Shown: positions 1 through 10,248 of the stretch, in pieces
Position numbering within the stretch: the first letter of the stretch is position 1
How the letters are laid out: each line of letters opens with the position of its first letter
Assembly: GCF_031143425.1 (NCBI RefSeq)
Contig: NC_090448.1
Span: 530,986,313-531,050,312, forward strand
Direction of reading: 5' to 3'
DNA from: Pleurodeles waltl
Taxonomy: Eukaryota > Chordata > Amphibia > Caudata > Salamandridae
DNA length: 64,000 bases
Position numbers and translations under genes: made by a program
The notes under the pieces: generated by a model
Databases searched by the model: none
Seen by the model: only the letters and a program-made list of their open reading frames with translations
Told to the model about the DNA's origin: nothing

Positions 1-33
1 GTAACAAGGCTAGAAAGAGGCTACCTTCTCACA
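1..33 (-). mobile_element. Start of 3' LTR (cut by window edge)
   Basis: On the minus strand these 33 bases begin TGTGAGAAGGTAGCC and match the minus-strand start of the full LTR at 6138. They follow a purine tract and the gag-pro gene, so they are the first bases of the 3' LTR. The rest lies outside the window. Confidence 0.85.
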
Positions 34-63
34 CAACCCCCCTCCAAACGAAGGACAATAAGG
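34..63 (-). other. Polypurine tract before the 3' LTR
   Basis: The minus strand reads a G-rich run (GGAGGGGGG) directly before the LTR start at base 33. This is where plus-strand DNA synthesis is primed in LTR elements. It lies under 30 bp after the gag-pro stop codon, leaving no room for a pol gene. Confidence 0.7.
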
Positions 64-2721
64 CTAACCTTGGCCAGTTGAGACTTTATTGTCTAAGTGG
101 TGATAAGTAGAGAGTAGCTCTGCAATAGACTGGTTACTCCCTTTATCATCCACTATATGGTTACTTCCCTGTGGGGATGTAAACCACCCTGTTTGAAGTT
201 TTTTAGCTAAGCAACAATGTGAAGATGTATTTTCAGAGTTTCTATCAGTAAGTTTTAGTTTAGAGCAGTGGGAATTGTCCACTGAACCTATTTGTAGTGA
301 TGGAAATGCCAGACAGGGATGCTGTCTCAGAAAAGCCATAGCTGGGCAAAAACTTTGTCCATCTGGCTGGAAGAGAGAACAGGGATGCTGTTTCTCTTGA
401 GTTGGAGCAGGGCAGGGATGCTGTCCTATGAGCTCCACACTAGGGCAGGGATGCTGTCCTAAGTGTTGTGAGGTAGTGCAGGGTTTCTGCACTAAAGTTT
501 CTCTGGGAGGGTTGGAGGGATGCTCCATGTTAACTAAAATGGTGCTGTTTTTCTCACCAATGTTAGTTATCCCACAGAGAGGTACTTCCACCTCAGGGAG
601 TCCAGCTTTGCCAGCTGATGATTCCCTTGGAACAGGTGCCACCCCAGGAGAGGTTTCACCCACCACAGGAATAGTATCCTGAATGGTAGGGTGGTTAGGG
701 GATACTGTGATACCCTTTTTACCTGTTGATGGAGAGGGATCCTGAGTTTTCAGGCCTTCTCTCCTTTGCTTTTTCATTTCACTTGAAATGAGAGGGAACA
801 ATTCCTCAGGGATGCCCAGCATGGCTGCATGGGCATAAAACTCTACATCAGCCCAACCTGAGGCCTCTAGGTCATTACCTAAGAGACAGTCTACAGGTAA
901 GCTAGGTGATACCACCACCTGCTTAGGGCCAGTAACTCCACCCCAACTAAACTGAATTATAGCTAAGGGAAGAAACTTAGTGGAGTTATGGACATCAATA
1001 ATCTTATACTGTTGTCCAATGATGTGTTGTTCAGGAGGCACTAGGTTTTCAGTCACCAAAGTGAAACTGGCACCTGTGTCCCTGTAGGCCAAGGCCTCAA
1101 CACCATTTATTGAAACTGTCTGCCTGTACTTATCCATTGTAAGGGGACAAGCAGCCAGTGTGGCAAGGCCAGTGCCACTAGGTGTGATAGAAACTGTCTT
1201 GGGACTGACTACCCCAGTTTCTACTATGGACCCATAAGTGAACCCAACTACACCCTTTGCTTGACTGTTGCCAGCAGTCCCACCACTAGTACCACTACTG
1301 CTAGGGGCACTAGAGCTTGATGTATTAGTGGTGGTAGGCTCAGGGGGTTTACCTGGACAGGACTTATCCCCTGGCCTATGGCCTCTATTTTTACACACAA
1401 AGCACCAAGGCTTTTTAATGTGTGCAGGTTGGGAAGAAGAGGAAGAATTTGTTTTATCCCCACCCTCTGAAGAGTGTTTAAGATTTGAAGTGGGATCTTT
1501 GGTTTTACCCTTATCCCCATGCTTATCTTGAGATTTTTCACCATCTTTCTTCTTATTGCCATCTTTGTCACCCCCTGTATGAACGTTTCTGTTCACCCTT
1601 GTTCTGACCCATTTGTCTGCCTTCTTTCCCAATTCTTGGGGAGAGGTCAGATCAGAGTCTACCAGGTACTGGTGCAACAAATCAGACACACAATTATTAA
1701 GTATATGCTCTCTCAGGATTGTGTTATACAGGCTTTCATAATCAGTAACTTTACTGCCATGTAACCACCCCTCCAAGGCCTTCACTGAATGGTCAATAAA
1801 ATCAACCCAGTCTTGTGAAGACTCCTTTTTGGTCTCTCTGAACTTTATCCTGTACTGTTCAGTGGTTAAGCCATAACCATCCAGGAGTGCATTCTTAAGA
1901 ACTTGGAAATTATTGGCATCATTTTCTTTTACAGTAAGGAGCCTATCCCTACCTTTTCCACTAAATGATAGCCATAGGATAGCAGCCCACTGCTTTTGAG
2001 TGACATCCTGTACAGCACAGGCCCTCTCAAGTGCAGCAAACCACTTGTTAATGTCATCCCCCTCCTTATAAGGGGGAACTATCTTGTGCAGATTCCTGGA
2101 ATCATGCTCTTTTGCAGGATGACTATGGGGAATACTGCTGCTGCCACCATGGGTATCTAAACCCAACTTCTGTCTTTCCTTCTCTAATTCTAAAGACTGT
2201 CTATCCAAATCCAGCTGTTGCTTCTTGAGCTTCAGTCTGGTTTGTTCCACTCTCAATCTATTGAGCTCCCTTTCTAACAATCTGTCATCAGGGTGGGTGG
2301 GAGGGACATTTCTAGATACAGAGGTATGATGGGAATGAACAGAAGGAGACCTGTCCCTTACAGAGGGCACCCTAACAGCTTGGCTACCAGTATAATGTGA
2401 GAGCACACCATCAGTATGGTGTGATTCAACCTCTGTACCAACTATGCTAGACTGTCTAGTAATGGGCAGGCTGAGAAGTTTCTTTCCTGAACCTTTTCCT
2501 GGGGGAGTCCCTGGATCAGATTGAGAACCATTAGCTACTTTTTCACCAGATTTGGCACTCATGGCCTTATCCTGTACTCTAAGCATATTAATTAACAGTT
2601 CTAAGGAAGGATTCTTCCCTACACTCAAACCTCTCTCTATGCAGAGACTCCTTGCTCCTTTCCAGCTAAGGTGATCATATGCAAGTTTGGACAGTTCAAC
2701 ATTTTTGCCTGTGCCAGACAT
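64..2721 (-). CDS. gag-pro: Intact gag-protease polyprotein of a gypsy-type LTR element, no pol
   Basis: 885 codons without a break. Visible parts: a SAP-like N-terminus (residues about 10-50), a charged coiled coil (about 145-188, ERELNRLRVEQ), a capsid region resembling the SCAN-like gag of Gmr1-type gypsy elements (about 215-375), a lysine-rich linker, a zinc knuckle (C440, C443, H448, C455; CX2CX4HX6C), and a retropepsin with the active-site DTGA at 548-551 and a partner LLGND at 613-617. The C-terminal 240 residues are not recognised and contain five 11-residue repeats with cysteine (756-810). Gag would form the particle and the protease would process it. No reverse transcriptase, RNase H or integrase follows, so mobility would need help in trans. 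The start codon follows an A/T-rich leader and is the first in frame. The open frame suggests a young copy or selection on the frame. Confidence 0.85.
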   Translation of the reverse strand: MSGTGKNVELSKLAYDHLSWKGARSLCIERGLSVGKNPSLELLINMLRVQDKAMSAKSGEKVANGSQSDPGTPPGKGSGKKLLSLPITRQSSIVGTEVESHHTDGVLSHYTGSQAVRVPSVRDRSPSVHSHHTSVSRNVPPTHPDDRLLERELNRLRVEQTRLKLKKQQLDLDRQSLELEKERQKLGLDTHGGSSSIPHSHPAKEHDSRNLHKIVPPYKEGDDINKWFAALERACAVQDVTQKQWAAILWLSFSGKGRDRLLTVKENDANNFQVLKNALLDGYGLTTEQYRIKFRETKKESSQDWVDFIDHSVKALEGWLHGSKVTDYESLYNTILREHILNNCVSDLLHQYLVDSDLTSPQELGKKADKWVRTRVNRNVHTGGDKDGNKKKDGEKSQDKHGDKGKTKDPTSNLKHSSEGGDKTNSSSSSQPAHIKKPWCFVCKNRGHRPGDKSCPGKPPEPTTTNTSSSSAPSSSGTSGGTAGNSQAKGVVGFTYGSIVETGVVSPKTVSITPSGTGLATLAACPLTMDKYRQTVSINGVEALAYRDTGASFTLVTENLVPPEQHIIGQQYKIIDVHNSTKFLPLAIIQFSWGGVTGPKQVVVSPSLPVDCLLGNDLEASGWADVEFYAHAAMLGIPEELFPLISSEMKKQRREGLKTQDPSPSTGKKGITVSPNHPTIQDTIPVVGETSPGVAPVPRESSAGKAGLPEVEVPLCGITNIGEKNSTILVNMEHPSNPPRETLVQKPCTTSQHLGQHPCPSVELIGQHPCPAPTQEKQHPCSLFQPDGQSFCPAMAFLRQHPCLAFPSLQIGSVDNSHCSKLKLTDRNSENTSSHCCLAKKLQTGWFTSPQGSNHIVDDKGSNQSIAELLSTYHHLDNKVSTGQG
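292..456 (-). repeat. 33-bp tandem repeat coding for five 11-residue units
   Basis: Residues 756-810 of the gag-pro protein are five units of exactly 11 residues, four beginning QHPC and one decayed to QSFC. In DNA the units share CAGGGATGCTGT on the plus strand. The frame is kept in all five. Confidence 0.85.
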
Positions 2722-2990
2722 TTTTTTGAGAGAGTTAAAGTGATAGAAAAAGAGAAAAAAGTTTTCAGAACTTTTTGGAAAGACAGAAAAAACTTTTTAA
2801 ACTTTTAAGAACTTTTTGAAAGTTTAGAAGTACTTTTCAGCACTTAGAAAAGAGTGAAAAGAGGAAATGCAAAACTTTTTGGCTATGTGTATATACACTG
2901 ACCTTGTTTTGTATATTTTTCTCTTATGAAAAGTACAATGACAAGAGTGGTAAGTAGTCTCAAGCACTTATCCCACCACTGCACAACCAA
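2722..2990 (-). other. Leader between 5' LTR and gag start
   Basis: 269 bp read on the minus strand from the LTR end to the gag ATG. The first bases after the LTR (TTGGTTGTGCAGTGG) are where a tRNA primer would bind; I could not assign the tRNA. The remainder is rich in repeated AAAAGTT/AACTTTT blocks with no coding sign. Confidence 0.55.
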
Positions 2991-5900
2991 TGTAGGAGGC
3001 TGGACTGGCTTGTAGTGAGTACCAAGGGGTACTTGCACCTTGCACCAGGCCCAGTTATCCCTTATTAGTGTATAGGGTGTCTAGCAGCTTAGGCTGATAG
3101 ATAATGGTAGCTTAGCAGAGCAGCTTAGGCTGAACTAGGAGACGTGTGAAGCTACTACAGTACCACTTAGTGTCATATGCACAATATCATAAGAAAACAC
3201 AATACACAGTTATACTAAAAATAAAGGTACTTTATTTTTATGACAATATGCCAAAGTATCTTAGAGTGTACCCTCAGTGAGAGGATAGGAAATATACACA
3301 AGATATATATACACAATAGCAAAAATATGCAGTATAGTCTTAGAAAACAGTGCAAACAATGTATAGTTACAATAGGATGCAATGGGGAAACATAGGGATA
3401 GGGGCAACACAAACCATATACTCCAAAAGTGGAATGTGAACCACGAATGGACCCCAAACCTATGTGACCTTGTAGAGGGTCGCTGGGACTATTAGAAAAT
3501 AGTGAGAGTTAGAAAAATAACCCTCCCCAAGACCCTGAAAAGTGAGTGCAAAGTGCACCAAAGTTCCCCTAAGGACAAAATAGTCGTGTTAGAGGGAAAA
3601 TGCAAGGAAAACACAAATCAGCAATGCAACAACGATGGATTCCTGACTGAGGGTACCTGTGGAACAAGGGGACCAAGTCCAAAAGTCACAAGCAACTCAG
3701 AGATGGGCAGATGCCCAAGAAATGCCAGCGGTTGGTGCAAAGAAGCTCTTACTAGGCTGAAGAACTGTGAATACTGCAGGAACGACAAGGGCTAGAGACT
3801 TCCCCTTTGGAGGATTGATCCCCCACGCCTTGGAGAGTCGTGCAGAAGTGTTTTCCCGCCGGATGGATGCCAAGAAGCCTTGCTACACGCAAATCGTGCG
3901 TTTGGCGTTTTTGGACGCTGCTGGGGCCCAGGAGGGACCAGAAGGTCGCAAATTGGACCTGCAGAGAGAGGGGACGTCGAGCAAGACAAAGAGCCCTCAC
4001 TGAAGCAGGTAGCACCCAGAGAAGTGCCAGAAACAGGCACTACGAGGATGCGTGAAACGGTGCTCGCCGAAGTTGCACAAAGGAGTCCCACGTCGCCGGA
4101 GACCAACTTAGAAAGTCGTGCAATGCAGGTTAGAGTGCCGTGGACCCAGGCTTGGCTGTGCACGAAGGATTTCCGCCGGAAGTGCACAGGGGCCGGAGTA
4201 GCTGCAAAGTCGCGGTTCCCAGCAATGCAGCCCAGCGAGGTGAGGCAAGGACTTACCTCCACCAAACTTGGGCTGAAGAGTCACTGGACTGTGGGGGTCA
4301 CTTGGACAGAGTCTCTGGATTCGAGGGACCTCGCTCGTCGTGCTGAGAGGAGACCCAAGGGACCGGAAATGCAGCTTTTTGGTGCCTGCGGTTGCAGGGG
4401 GAAGATTCCGTCGACCCACAGGAGATTTCTTCGGAGCTTCTGGTGCAGAGAGGAGGCAGACTACCCCCACAGCATGCACAAGCAGGAAAACAGTCGAGAA
4501 GGCGGCAGGATCAGCGTTACAGAGTTGCAGTAGTCGTCTTTGCTACTATGTTGCAGGTTTGCAGGCTTCCAGCGCGGTCAGCAGTCGATTCCTTATCAGA
4601 AGGTGAAGAGAGAGATGCAGAGGAACTCGGATGAGCTCTTGCATTCGTTATCTAAAGTTTCCCCAGAGACAGAGACCCTAAATAGCCAGAAAAGAGGGTT
4701 TGGCTACCTAGGAGAGAGGAAAGGCTACTAACACCTGAAGGAGCCTATCAGCAGGAGTCTCTGACGTCACCTGGTGGCACTGGCCACTCAGAGCAGTCCA
4801 GTGTGCCAGCAGCACCTCTGTTTCCAAGATGGCAGAGGTCTGGAGCACACTGGAGGAGCTCTGGACACCTCCCAGGGGAGGTGCAGGTCAGGGGAGTGGT
4901 CACTCCCCTTTCCTTTGTCCAGTTTCGCGCCAGAGCAGGGGCTAAGGGGTCCCTGAACCGGTGTAGACTGGCTTATGCAGAATTGGGCACATCTGTGCCC
5001 AAGAAAGCATTTCCAGAGGCTGGGGGAGGCTACTCCTCCCCTGCCTTCACACCATTTTCCAAAGGGAGAGGGTGTCACACCCTCTCTCAGAGGAAGTCCT
5101 TTGTTCTGCCATCCTGGGCCAGGCCTGGCTGGACCCCAGGAGGGCAGATGCCTGTCTGAGGGGTTGGCAGCAGCAGCAACAGCTGCAGTGAAACCCCAGG
5201 AAGGGCAGTTTGGCAGTACCAGGGTCTGTGCTGCAGACCACTGGGATCATGGGATTGTGCCAACTATGCCAGGATGGCATAGAGGGGGCAATTCCATGAT
5301 CAAAGACATGTTACATGGCCATATTCGGAGTTACCATGGTGAAGCTACATATAGGTAGTGACCTATATGTAGTGCACGCGTGTAATGGTGTCCCCGCACT
5401 CACAAAGTTCAGGGAATTGGCTCTGAACAATGTGGGGGCACCTTGGCTAGTGCCAGGGTGCCCTCACACTAAGTAACTTTGCACCTAACCTTTACCAGGT
5501 AAAGGTTAGACATATAGGTGACTTATAAGTTACTTAAGTACAGTGTAAAATGGCTGTGAAATAACGTGGACGTTATTTCACTCAGGCTGCAGTGGCAGGC
5601 CTGTGTAAGAATTGTCAGAGCTCCCTATGGGTGGCAAAAGAAATGCTGCAGCCCATAGGGATCTCCTGGAACCCCAATACCCTGGGTACCTTAGTACCAT
5701 ATACTAGGGAATTATAAGGGTGTTCCAGTAAGCCAATGTGAATTGGTAAAATTGGTCACTAGCCTGTTAGTGACAATTTAAAAGTAATGAGAGAGCATAA
5801 CCACTGAGGTTCTGGTTAGCAGAGCCTCAGTGAGACAGTTAGGCACCACACAGGGAACACATACATGCACACCTATGAGCACTGGGGCCCTGTGTGACAG

Positions 5901-6138
5901 GGTCCCAGTGACACATACATATAGGCCACAAACCTATGAGCACTGGGGTCCTGACCAGCAGGATCCCAGTGACACATAACAACCATACTGAAAACATAGT
6001 GTTTTCACTATGAGCACTGAGGCCTGGCTATCAGGATCCCAGTGAGACAGTGAAAACAGTGACAAACACCCTGACATACACTCACAAACAGGCCAAAAGT
6101 GGGGGTAACAAGGCTAGAAAGAGGCTACCTTCTCACAA
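2991..6138 (-). mobile_element. 5' LTR, 3148 bp, of the gag-pro element
   Basis: Ends are TGTAGGAGGC at 2991 and CTTCTCACA at 6138, an inverted TG/CA pair. The terminal 33 bp of the 6138 end recur at bases 1-33 on the far side of the gag-pro gene. On the minus strand AATAAA lies near 3240, about 250 bp before the LTR end, which suits a polyadenylation signal and agrees with the gag orientation. At over 3 kb the LTR is longer than the internal region. It holds no long frame with a recognisable product; the middle (about 3800-5200) is GC-rich. The TSD cannot be checked because the other end is off the window. Confidence 0.8.
5802..6044. repeat. Four stem-loops in series near the LTR end
   Basis: Four imperfect units each begin CACTGRGG and end YCCAGTG or CCTCAGTG, so each can fold: 5802-5832, 5880-5910, 5941-5971 and 6015-6044. 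Units 2-4 also share the preceding TATGAG. They lie in the part of U3 furthest from the polyadenylation signal. Confidence 0.75.
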
Positions 6139-6184
6139 GGACCTACATTGCAAGTTCTGCTGTGACCTGTGTCTGGAAGCGACA

Positions 6185-8983
6185 ATGGCACATGTGCCTG
6201 GGGAAAGGGCCCCTGCCTTCATTGCGGAGGAGTTGGAGAAACTAGTAGATAGGGTCCTACCCCAGTACACGTTACTCTATGGCCCTCCAGACAAACTGGT
6301 GAGTACATTTTGAGCATGATGCGTGGGCCATGAATGTATGGATTGCTGTGTGTGTAAGCCACATGTAGGGGGGGCTGAGGCATCCTGGCCAGGGTGCTGC
6401 ATGTATGCTGGTCAATGTATGTGTGTCAGGGGACGGGAGGGATCTGGTGGGCCATGAGTCTGACGGTCTGGACGGTTAACTAATTCCCTTTTCTGCTGTC
6501 TTTTTCATGCAGGTCAGCACCCATCAGAAAAAGGGTATTCGGCATGCCATCACCAAGGAGTTGCGGACCCTGGGGGTCTTTGACAGGCGGAGCTCATACT
6601 GCTGCAAACGGTGGGAGGACCTGCACCGCTGGGCAAGGAGGACGGCGGAGGACCAGCTGGGGCTGGCCTCCCAACGAGGAAGGGGTGCCCATCGTACCCT
6701 GACCCCCCTGATGTTTTGCATCCTGACGGTGGCCTATCCGGAATTGGATGGGGGCTTGAAGGCATCACAGCAGACACAAGGGGGTGAGTACAGATTCAGA
6801 TTCATGACTGTGCGCGCGTTAAGGTTTATCTGGGTGGGGGATGTGGGCTGTGGGTGTCCCTAGGCCAGGGCAAACATGGCAGGATAGGTCCCTTGTTGGG
6901 CAGGCTCTGAAGCACTCCACCCTCAATAGTGTTAGTGGGCATCTACTACTGGGCAGGTTCCTGTGGGTTTCAGGTGTGCAGCTAATGGCGTTAGGCATTG
7001 TACCCCATGGGCTGCTGACTAACTTAGTAACTGGTAGTGCATGGCCTAGTGCATAGGGCTGCTCCCTGTGAGTTGTCTATGCCAACTGTAGTGTTGTTGC
7101 TGGCATTGACCAAATGTATCCTCTGTCTCTCCCCCCCTTTTTGTTTTGTCACCCTGTCCTTGTGTGCATTAGCATCATCTGGCGGAGGAGCAGAGGCACC
7201 GGGGACAGATGGAGCTGCATCCCACATGGGCCTGGAGGCCGAATCCACCGACAGTGAGGGCACCAGTGGGACGGAGGGCGAGGGGAGCACCATGACAGGG
7301 ACAGGAGGGGACACCACAGGCAGCGACTACTCCTCCGATGGAAGTTCCCTAGCAGTAGCGGACACCCAGCCGCCACCCCCCTACCAGCACTGCCCTTCCA
7401 GCAGCCCCTCAGTGTGTTTCCCGTGCCCGCTCACCCAGGAGGGTGGGCATCTCCTTCCCCCCAGGCACCTCAGGCCATGCCCCAGTCAGCCCTGCTGCCC
7501 TCAGTGAGGAGGCTATTGACCTCCTGAGATCCCTCACTGTTGGACAGTCAACCATACTGAATGCCATCCAGGGTGTTGAGAGGCATTTGCAACAAACAAA
7601 TGAATGCCTGGAGGGCATTCACTCTGGTGTGGCGGCCCAACAGAGAGCATTTCAGGCTCTGGCCTCAGGACTGATGTCAACCATTGTCCCTGTCTCTAGC
7701 CTCCCTCCTCCAACTTCCTCTACCCAGTCCCAATCCCCTCAACCTATCCCAAGCACACCTTCAGACCAGCATTCACCCAAATCACCACACAAAAGTGGCT
7801 CAGGCAAACACAAGCACCACACTTCATCTCACAGGCACTCACACAAGCACCATCCCCATGCAGACACACTAACATCCACTGCCTCCACTGTGTCCCCCTC
7901 CTCCTCCTCATCCACCTCCCTCCCAGTAGCGTCTCCACTCACACCTGCATGCACTACATCCTCATCCACTACCTCCATCAACAGTGTGTCTGTGACTCCT
8001 CCTCCCAAAGTACACAGACGCAAGCACCCACCCACCCAACAGTCAGCCACCTCACAACCGCATCCAGCCCATGCACCTGCACCCAAACTCAGCAGACAGA
8101 CACCTCCCACAAGCACTCCCTCTTCCTCCACTCCTAACCCCTCTCCCTCTACCCACCCTAGTGTCCCTAAGAAGCTTTTCCTGGCCAACTTTGACCTCTT
8201 CCCTAACCCTCCTCCCCCCGTCCTTCCCCTCGGGCCAGGGTGGCCAGAACCCAGCCCAGCACCTCAGCCACCAAATCGTCGTCCGCTGTGGTTCCTGCAG
8301 CTATCAAAGGCTCAAAGGGGGCACCTGTCAGCCCAGCCAGTGTGCCACCAACCACTGCCAAAGGCCAAAACCATTCCTCCACCTGGCAAGGTGAAGAGGG
8401 GACAGGATCCAACAAGGGGAAGGAACCACAACCACCCAGCAAGGCCACCTCAAAGACTCCAGCTGCCAGACCCAAGGTCACACCACCATCTGCCAAGGTG
8501 AGGAAGGGGCAGAAAACACCAGCCAAGGCACTTCAGCCGTCCGAGGCTGCAGGTCAAGGTCTGGTGTGTACCAGCACAACTGCCAGCACCGCCACCTGCA
8601 CTGCGGCCAGAACCGCCAGCAGCCCAGATACTAGCACCGCCGCAAGCCCCCCCACCTGCACTGCCACAAGCACCACTACTGTCAGCAGCAGCAGCCCCAG
8701 TGGGTAGCCGTCCGAGGCTGCAGGAGAAGGGCCGGAGCCTCCCTCCACCACTGGCAGCACCGGCACCTGCACCACAGCCACCACCGCCACCTGCACCGCC
8801 GGTAGCACCGCTGCAGGCCCCACTGCAAGCACCGCCACCTGCACCGCTGTTAGTAGCACCACTACCAGCAGCAGCAGCCCCAGTGGGCAGCCACCCGAGG
8901 CTGCAGGAGAAGGGCTGGAGCCTCCCTCCACCGCTGGCAGCACCCCCACCATCCCCAGCATCACCACCAGATTGCAGCCGTAG
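6185..8983 (+). pseudogene. Harbinger Myb/SANT-like protein gene, three exons, broken
   Basis: Exon 1 is 6185-6298 (ATG after GCGACA; donor GTGAGT at 6299). Exon 2 is 6513-6783 (acceptor TTTTTCATGCAG; donor GTGAGT). Exon 3 runs from 7173 (acceptor GTGTGCATTAG) to the stop at 8981-8983. The phases join correctly (38 codons, then 90 codons plus one base). Exons 1-2 code a trihelix/Myb-type DNA-binding domain with the KRWEDLHRWARRTAEDQLG signature of Harbinger Myb-like proteins, which are thought to bring the transposase to the element ends and to the nucleus. Exon 3 is low-complexity, Ser/Thr/Pro-rich, with AALSEEAIDLLRSLTVGQ near residue 230. Damage: two compensating frameshifts (7443-7507 and about 8215-8245) and one in-frame TAG at 8705. 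It is probably not functional. Confidence 0.8.
8534..8943 (+). repeat. In-frame 57-61 codon repeats in exon 3
   Basis: The word AGCCGTCCGAGGCTGCAGG at 8535 recurs at 8706 (171 bp on) and, diverged, after the repeat of GCAGCCCCAG (8691 and 8874, 183 bp apart). Both spacings are multiples of three. The units code Thr/Ala/Cys-rich sequence ending SSSPSG. Confidence 0.75.
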
Positions 8984-9109
8984 CTGTCGCCGGATGGATT
9001 CTAGCCCTGCCTCCATGGACTATCATGCACCTGGTCCCTGCAAATCTCGTGCCTCAGACACTCAGGTGAGGGACTGTGAACTACCACACCCCAAGTGTTG
9101 CATCACTGG
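8984..9109 (+). other. 3' region of the Myb-like gene
   Basis: Short stretch between the stop codon and the first minisatellite. No feature seen. Confidence 0.5.
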
Positions 9110-9448
9110 GCACAAAGCACCCTCCAGAACCAGCGGAGATAAGCATCCACTCACCCTATCCTTGGCAGGATGAAGCACACTGGGCAGAAAACCCCCTCCA
9201 GAACCAGTGGAAGAAGGCATCCACTCATCCTATCCTTGGCAGGAGGAAGCACAATGGGCACAAAACCCCCTCCAGAACCAGTGGAAGAAGGCATCCACTT
9301 ATCCTATCCTTGGCAGGATGAAGCATACTGGGCAGAAAGCCCCCTCCAGAACCAGTGAAAGAAGGCATCCACTCACCCTATCCTTGGCAGGATGAAGCAC
9401 ACTTGGCACAGAGCCCCCTCCAGAACCAGTGGAAGAAGGCATCCACTC
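9110..9448 (+). repeat. 74-bp minisatellite, about 4.5 copies
   Basis: CCAGAACCAG starts at 9124, 9198, 9272, 9346 and 9420, a constant 74-bp step. Units carry ATCCACTCACCCTATCCTTG. 74 is not a multiple of three, so open frames here shift between copies and are not genes. Confidence 0.95.
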
Positions 9449-9715
9449 GAGAGTTTGTGGCCTTGCACTCCCCAGAACCAAGCAGTGGGCAACCCACCCA
9501 CTTGAGAGACTGTGGCTTTGCACTCCCCAGGACCAAGCGGTGGGCAACCCACCCACTTGAAAAACTTTGCCTTTGCACTCCCCAGGACCAAGCAGTGGTC
9601 AACCCACCCACTTGAGAGACTGTGCCTTTGCACTCCCCAGGACATCGCTGTGGGCAACCCACCTACTTGAGAGACTGTGGCCTTGCACTCCTCAAGACAT
9701 CGCTGTGGGCATGGA
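9449..9715 (+). repeat. 55-bp minisatellite, 5 copies
   Basis: TTGCACTCC starts at 9463, 9518, 9573, 9628 and 9683, a constant 55-bp step, with CCACTTGAGAGACTGTG in each unit. It follows the 74-bp array directly; the two arrays share no obvious unit. Confidence 0.95.
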
Positions 9716-10171
9716 GCCCCCTCCAGGAGCAGTGGCGTTTTACCATCTTCTGGCTGAGGTGCACCCCCTCCCCCTGAGATGCCTGTGTGTTGTCGACCTG
9801 ATGCCCCTGCAGTGTTCTCTCCGTATTGAGGCAGGAGTCAAATATGGGTTTGACCTATGAGTTTTTGCCCAGTGGCCGACGGACTTTTTGTGTGGCCAAT
9901 GTACCGCCTTATGTACATATTGTATATTTTTGTAAATAATGTTTTTTAAAATCTTACGTATATCTGACTATTTATAAAATATCACTGATTGGATTCTATT
10001 CCTTTTGTCCTTGCATTCTTCCAGGGGGTTACGGGGTGTAAATGTAATGTTGATGCATGTGCTTGTGTGTGTGGTGTTCTGGGTGAGGGTGGGAGTGTGG
10101 GGGTGGTGTGTTGCGTGTGTGTCACTCTCTTTTTCCTCCCCCCTCCCCTGTGTACTAGGTGCAGTACTCAC

Positions 10172-10248
10172 CGTGGTCATCGCTGCTGGTACTCCTGGTA
10201 GATGAGGAGGTAGACCAGCATGGGGAGGACCTACAGCTCGGGCTCCAT
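10172..10248 (-). pseudogene. Possible first-exon relic of the convergent Harbinger gene
   Basis: On the minus strand an ATG at 10248 opens ATGGAGCC, a later in-exon frame reads MLVYLLIYQEYQQR, and the segment ends at a good donor (G|GTGAGTAC) at 10171. Harbinger elements usually carry a transposase gene and a Myb-like gene; this is the place and direction expected for the former. The frame has an early stop, and no later transposase exon was found between here and 8983. A similar ATGGAGCC exon with a donor lies at 58695-58777 in element 2. Assignment to transposase is inference. Confidence 0.4.

Noticed and set aside
3767..5358. Many overlapping frames of 60-217 codons on both strands inside the 3.1-kb LTR
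   Set aside because: GC-rich DNA with few stops; frames overlap on both strands and none has a recognisable motif. They lie within the LTR.
7829..9016. Minus-strand frames over exon 3 of the Myb-like gene
   Set aside because: They are Gly/Val-rich mirror frames of the plus-strand low-complexity exon.
9076..9662. Overlapping frames of 62-94 codons over the minisatellites
   Set aside because: They follow the 74-bp and 55-bp repeats, which shift frame at every unit.
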